Below are positions 6,391 to 8,587 of a stretch of DNA of 8,587 nt, one piece after another. The stretch comes from an uncultured bacterium. GTDB taxonomy: Bacteria > Actinomycetota > Actinomycetes > S36-B12. The stretch's first letter is position 1; the number at the start of each line of letters is the position of its first letter. Where the stretch lies: contig CAJBMR010000495.1 of NCBI GenBank assembly GCA_903954205.1, positions 1 through 8,587 of the forward strand. Reading direction: 5' to 3'. The position numbers and the translations under genes were made by a program. The notes under the pieces were generated by a model that worked only from the letters and a program-made list of their open reading frames with translations, made no database searches and was not told the origin of the DNA.

Positions 6391-6527
6391 AGCCTTGTGG
6401 AACAGGCGCGGCTCGTGGAACAGGCGCGGCCTCGTGGAACAGGCGCGGCCTTGTGGAACAGGCGCGGCCTCGTGGAACAGGCGCGGCTCGTGGAACAGGC
6501 GAAGCCTTGTGGAACAGGCGCGGCTCG
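6388..6527. repeat. Seven-unit 18/19-bp tandem repeat array
   Basis: Contiguous units begin with GTGGAACAGGCG at 6397, 6415, 6434, 6453, 6472, 6490 and 6509. Lengths are 18, 19, 19, 19, 18, 19 and 18 bases. The first twelve bases are identical in all seven; the tails vary among CGGCTC, CGGCCTC, CGGCCTT and AAGCCTT. A 28-base block (6388-6415) is repeated exactly at 6500-6527 and brackets the array, so the array may have grown by duplication of larger blocks. Mixed 18/19 lengths shift the reading frame between units, which argues against a repeat protein. The left end merges with the right arm of the hairpin. Function unknown. Confidence 0.92.
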
Positions 6528-6555
6528 GCGCGGCTCGGTGCGCCGGGGCGGCAAG

Positions 6556-8529
6556 TCAGCGCGGGAAGGCCCCGGCGACGCCGCCGTCGACCGGGATGAC
6601 GGCACCCGTCGTGCGCGACGAGGCATCCGAGAGCAGGAACGCCGCCGTGCGCGCGACATCGGCCGTGGTCACCCGGCGCTTGAGGAGATTGCGGGCGGCG
6701 TAGAAGTCCTCGAGTTCCTCCGGAGCGATGCCATGGGCGGCTGCCCGCTCTTCGCGTAGCCCGCCGTCCCATAGCCGCGAGTTGTCGAACACCGCATCCG
6801 GATTGATCGCGTTGGCCCGGATCCCTGCTGCGCCACCCTCGAGGGCCGCGATGCGCATGAGTTGCACCATCCCGGCCTTGGACACGGAGTAGGCGCCGAA
6901 GCCGGCGCCCGGACCGAAGGCGTTCTTGCTGGCTACGTAGACCAGCGAGCCACCGGAGCCTTGCTCTTTGATCACCCGCATGGTCGCCCGTGTCATGAGG
7001 AAGCCGCTCGCGAGGTTGATACGCATCGCCGCGTTCCACTGATCGAGGGTGAGTTCCTCAAGGGTGCCGGTGACGCCGATGCCGGCGTTGATCACGGCTC
7101 CGTCGAGGCCACCGAAGGTGCGCACGGCCTGGCGGACCGTGTCCTCCACGACCGACTCATCCGACTGGTCACCCGCCACGAGCACCGGGGCAGTGCCGCC
7201 CGCTTCGCGGATGCTTGCGCCCGCCTCGTCCAAGCCAGCACCGTCAAGATCGGCGAGGACCAGCGAGGCGCCACGCGCGGCCAGTTCCAGCGCGATGCCC
7301 CGGCCGATTCCCGATGCCGAGCCCGTGACGATCGCGATGAAGCCCGCGAGATCGGGTGCGGGGGGTCGCAGCGTGAGCTTGTAGAGCTCCATCGGCCAGT
7401 AGTCGAAGCGGAAGGTCTCTCGGTCGTCGAGCCCCACCGGGGTGCCGATGCGGTCGGCGACCGTGGCAGCGACTCCATGGGTGTGCAGGGCAATGTCAGC
7501 GGCCACCTCGGCGTCACGGAGCGTGCCGCCCGTGGTCACCGCGCCGAGACCGGGCACGAGCACGACGCGAGGCATGGGGTCATGCATCCCGAAGCCCTCG
7601 GGCATCGAATCGGAATTCCGATCGACGTAGGCCGAGTACTCCGTGACGTAGCCGTCGATGTCGTCAGTAGCGGTGTCCGACGAGGTGGACACCACGGATC
7701 GCGGCTTGATGCGCAGCATGTGATCGGCGCTGCTCACGCCCGCCGCGACGATCTCGGAGAGAAGTGGATGGTCCGCCGCCGCACGCAGGCGTGTGTCGAT
7801 CCGCAGGACGCGCCTGCCTGTCCGCGACATGGCCCCGCGCAGGCGCAGGAGGAGTCGCTCGACCTCCTCTTCGGGCATATCTGGGACGTGAGCCGGAGCA
7901 TCGACGCGGAGGGGCAGGGCGTCAAGGTAGGCCCGGGCCCGATCGACGGCCGCCTCGGTGCGCTGCCAGCACTCGTCGCTCGACTCACCCCAGGTGATGA
8001 GGCCATGGTGGGCGAGGACGACGCCGTCGCGGTCGCCGAGATCGGCGACCACCTTGCTGAGCGTGAATCCGGGCCGCATCCAGTCGACGTAGGCGAATCC
8101 ATCACCGAGCGCCTCAGCGACGATGCGGGGACCCTCCGCGTGGTTGGTGAGAGCGCAGATCGCGTCGGCGTGGACGTGGTCGATGTGCGTGTAGGGCAGG
8201 AAGGCATGGAGCAGGGTCTCGATCGACGGACGGCGCGCACCCGGGTCGAGTAGGGCGCGCGCCACGAGGTCGGTCATCTCCTCATCGGACATGTCGTCTC
8301 GCGCCAGCAACGGAAGAAGGTCATCGAGGCGTAGGGCCGGATAGTCAGAGGCCGTGGAACCGCGCATGTCTGCGCCGGATCCCTTGACCCACATCACGCG
8401 TTGCTCGCGGCCGAGGTGATCCACGAGCACGCCCTTGGCCGAGGTGTTGCCCCCGCCGTACACGACCAGTGAAGCATCGTCGCCGATCTCGTTGGAGCGC
8501 TGGACCAGTTGCTCGAGCGGCGTGCTCAT
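6556..8529 (-). CDS. rhaEW: Bifunctional class II aldolase/short-chain dehydrogenase (RhaEW type)
   Basis: A 657-residue fusion, near family length. Residues 1 to about 390 are a class II sugar-phosphate aldolase with GGGNTS (25-30), KGSG (49-52), SIETLLH (Glu104), HIDHVHADA (zinc ligands His118 and His120) and VVLAHHGLITWG (His175). Residues 395-657 are an SDR with TGSASGIG (402-409), Asp427 after beta-2 (favours NAD), NAG (481-483), and catalytic Ser534, Tyr547 and Lys551. The INPDAVF segment and the terminal AFPR match proteins annotated as rhamnulose-1-phosphate aldolase/alcohol dehydrogenase. The expected reaction is cleavage of L-rhamnulose-1-phosphate to DHAP and lactaldehyde, then oxidation or reduction of lactaldehyde. 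No other rhamnose gene is visible. Nearby MTA salvage leaves open a deoxyribulose- or methylthioribulose-phosphate substrate. The ATG follows GGAGGT. Confidence 0.88.
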   Translation of the reverse strand: MSTPLEQLVQRSNEIGDDASLVVYGGGNTSAKGVLVDHLGREQRVMWVKGSGADMRGSTASDYPALRLDDLLPLLARDDMSDEEMTDLVARALLDPGARRPSIETLLHAFLPYTHIDHVHADAICALTNHAEGPRIVAEALGDGFAYVDWMRPGFTLSKVVADLGDRDGVVLAHHGLITWGESSDECWQRTEAAVDRARAYLDALPLRVDAPAHVPDMPEEEVERLLLRLRGAMSRTGRRVLRIDTRLRAAADHPLLSEIVAAGVSSADHMLRIKPRSVVSTSSDTATDDIDGYVTEYSAYVDRNSDSMPEGFGMHDPMPRVVLVPGLGAVTTGGTLRDAEVAADIALHTHGVAATVADRIGTPVGLDDRETFRFDYWPMELYKLTLRPPAPDLAGFIAIVTGSASGIGRGIALELAARGASLVLADLDGAGLDEAGASIREAGGTAPVLVAGDQSDESVVEDTVRQAVRTFGGLDGAVINAGIGVTGTLEELTLDQWNAAMRINLASGFLMTRATMRVIKEQGSGGSLVYVASKNAFGPGAGFGAYSVSKAGMVQLMRIAALEGGAAGIRANAINPDAVFDNSRLWDGGLREERAAAHGIAPEELEDFYAARNLLKRRVTTADVARTAAFLLSDASSRTTGAVIPVDGGVAGAFPR

Positions 8530-8587
8530 CCCGCACCTCCCGCGATCGCATCTATCGTCACTCCCGGACCTGGCTCCACGACACCCC
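8526..8587 (-). CDS. 3' end of an upstream gene, frame undecided
   Basis: Two minus-strand frames enter from the right edge and could be the end of an upstream operon gene. One ends at a TGA at 8558-8560 after the residues GVSWSQVRE. Every wobble base there is G or C, and it leaves 28 bases to the next ATG. The other ends at a TGA overlapping that ATG (ATGA at 8526-8529), with C-terminus TIDAIAGGAG and poorer wobble bias. Either arrangement would put the aldolase gene in an operon with an upstream gene. The fragment is too short to name; a rhamnose isomerase or kinase would be the expectation if this is a rhamnose operon. Confidence 0.35.
   Translation of the reverse strand, partial: GVVEPGPGVTIDAIAGGAG
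8535..8540 (-). promoter_or_regulatory. Ribosome-binding site of the aldolase/dehydrogenase gene
   Basis: GGAGGT on the minus strand, five bases before the ATG at 8529. This is a strong match, well placed, and confirms the chosen start. Confidence 0.8.

Larger units (their letters stand above)
6253..6555. other. Non-coding interval with hairpin and tandem repeat array
   Basis: About 300 bases between the stop of the aldolase/dehydrogenase gene and the chosen start of the AbiEi-like gene. From right to left it holds a G/C-rich stretch with a short CGCGGCTCGG direct repeat, the seven-unit array, the large hairpin with its T run, and then about 75 bases that should contain the promoter of the AbiEi-like gene. 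No credible promoter hexamers could be picked out. Short frames open across the array on both strands are low-complexity and are not genes. Confidence 0.7.

Noticed and set aside
6397..6526. CRISPR array
   Set aside because: Units are contiguous 18-19 bp with no unique spacers, and no cas genes are present.
6375..6759. Open frames across the repeat array on both strands
   Set aside because: Translations are repetitive (EQAR, GTGA, WNRR strings) in several frames at once, and mixed 18/19-base units do not keep a frame.
6862..8253. 463-codon plus-strand open frame
   Set aside because: Antisense shadow of the aldolase/dehydrogenase gene, His/Gly/Arg-rich with no domain pattern.
1..8587. tRNA, rRNA or insertion sequence
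   Set aside because: No tRNA-like cloverleaf, rRNA core sequence or transposase frame was recognised on either strand.

Overview
The window is a gene-dense, high-GC segment typical of an actinobacterium. This rests on G/C-rich wobble positions, frequent GTG starts, 4-base stop/start overlaps, and protein sequences that read like actinobacterial family members. No taxonomic search was possible, so anything below phylum is open. Most genes lie on the minus strand; only mtnC is on the plus strand.

Positions 1-4356 hold a seven-gene minus-strand operon built around methionine (methylthioadenosine, MTA) salvage. In transcription order it reads mtnB (dehydratase), mtnD (acireductone dioxygenase), cdd (cytidine deaminase), an mtnP-family nucleoside phosphorylase, an MtaD-type MTA deaminase, a cupin_5/DUF985 protein, and a short-chain dehydrogenase cut by the left edge. 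From mtnD onward all five junctions are 4-base ATGA or GTGA overlaps, which suggests tight translational coupling. mtnC (enolase-phosphatase) starts divergently only 15 bp from mtnB.

The suggested route is MTA, then methylthioinosine (MtaD), then methylthioribose-1-phosphate plus hypoxanthine (phosphorylase), then an isomerase step (MtnA, not in the window), then MtnB, MtnC and MtnD to the keto acid precursor of methionine. The phosphorylase has Asn-Pro-Ala where MTA phosphorylases have Asp-x-Asp for adenine. This fits a methylthioinosine phosphorylase working after the deaminase.

Positions 5095-5142 form a long perfect hairpin between convergent mtnC and the next minus-strand gene, probably a two-way terminator. 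Positions 5158-6252 encode an AbiEi-like winged-helix protein fused to a DUF559 nuclease-like domain with its acidic/lysine motif intact and no recognisable toxin partner.

Positions 6253-6555 are non-coding. They hold a 23-bp-stem hairpin followed on the minus strand by a T run (an intrinsic terminator for the gene to its right) and a contiguous array of seven 18/19-bp tandem repeats. Positions 6556-8529 encode a fused class II aldolase/short-chain dehydrogenase of the RhaEW (rhamnulose-1-phosphate aldolase/lactaldehyde dehydrogenase) type. The last 58 bases contain the end of an upstream gene whose frame cannot be decided.
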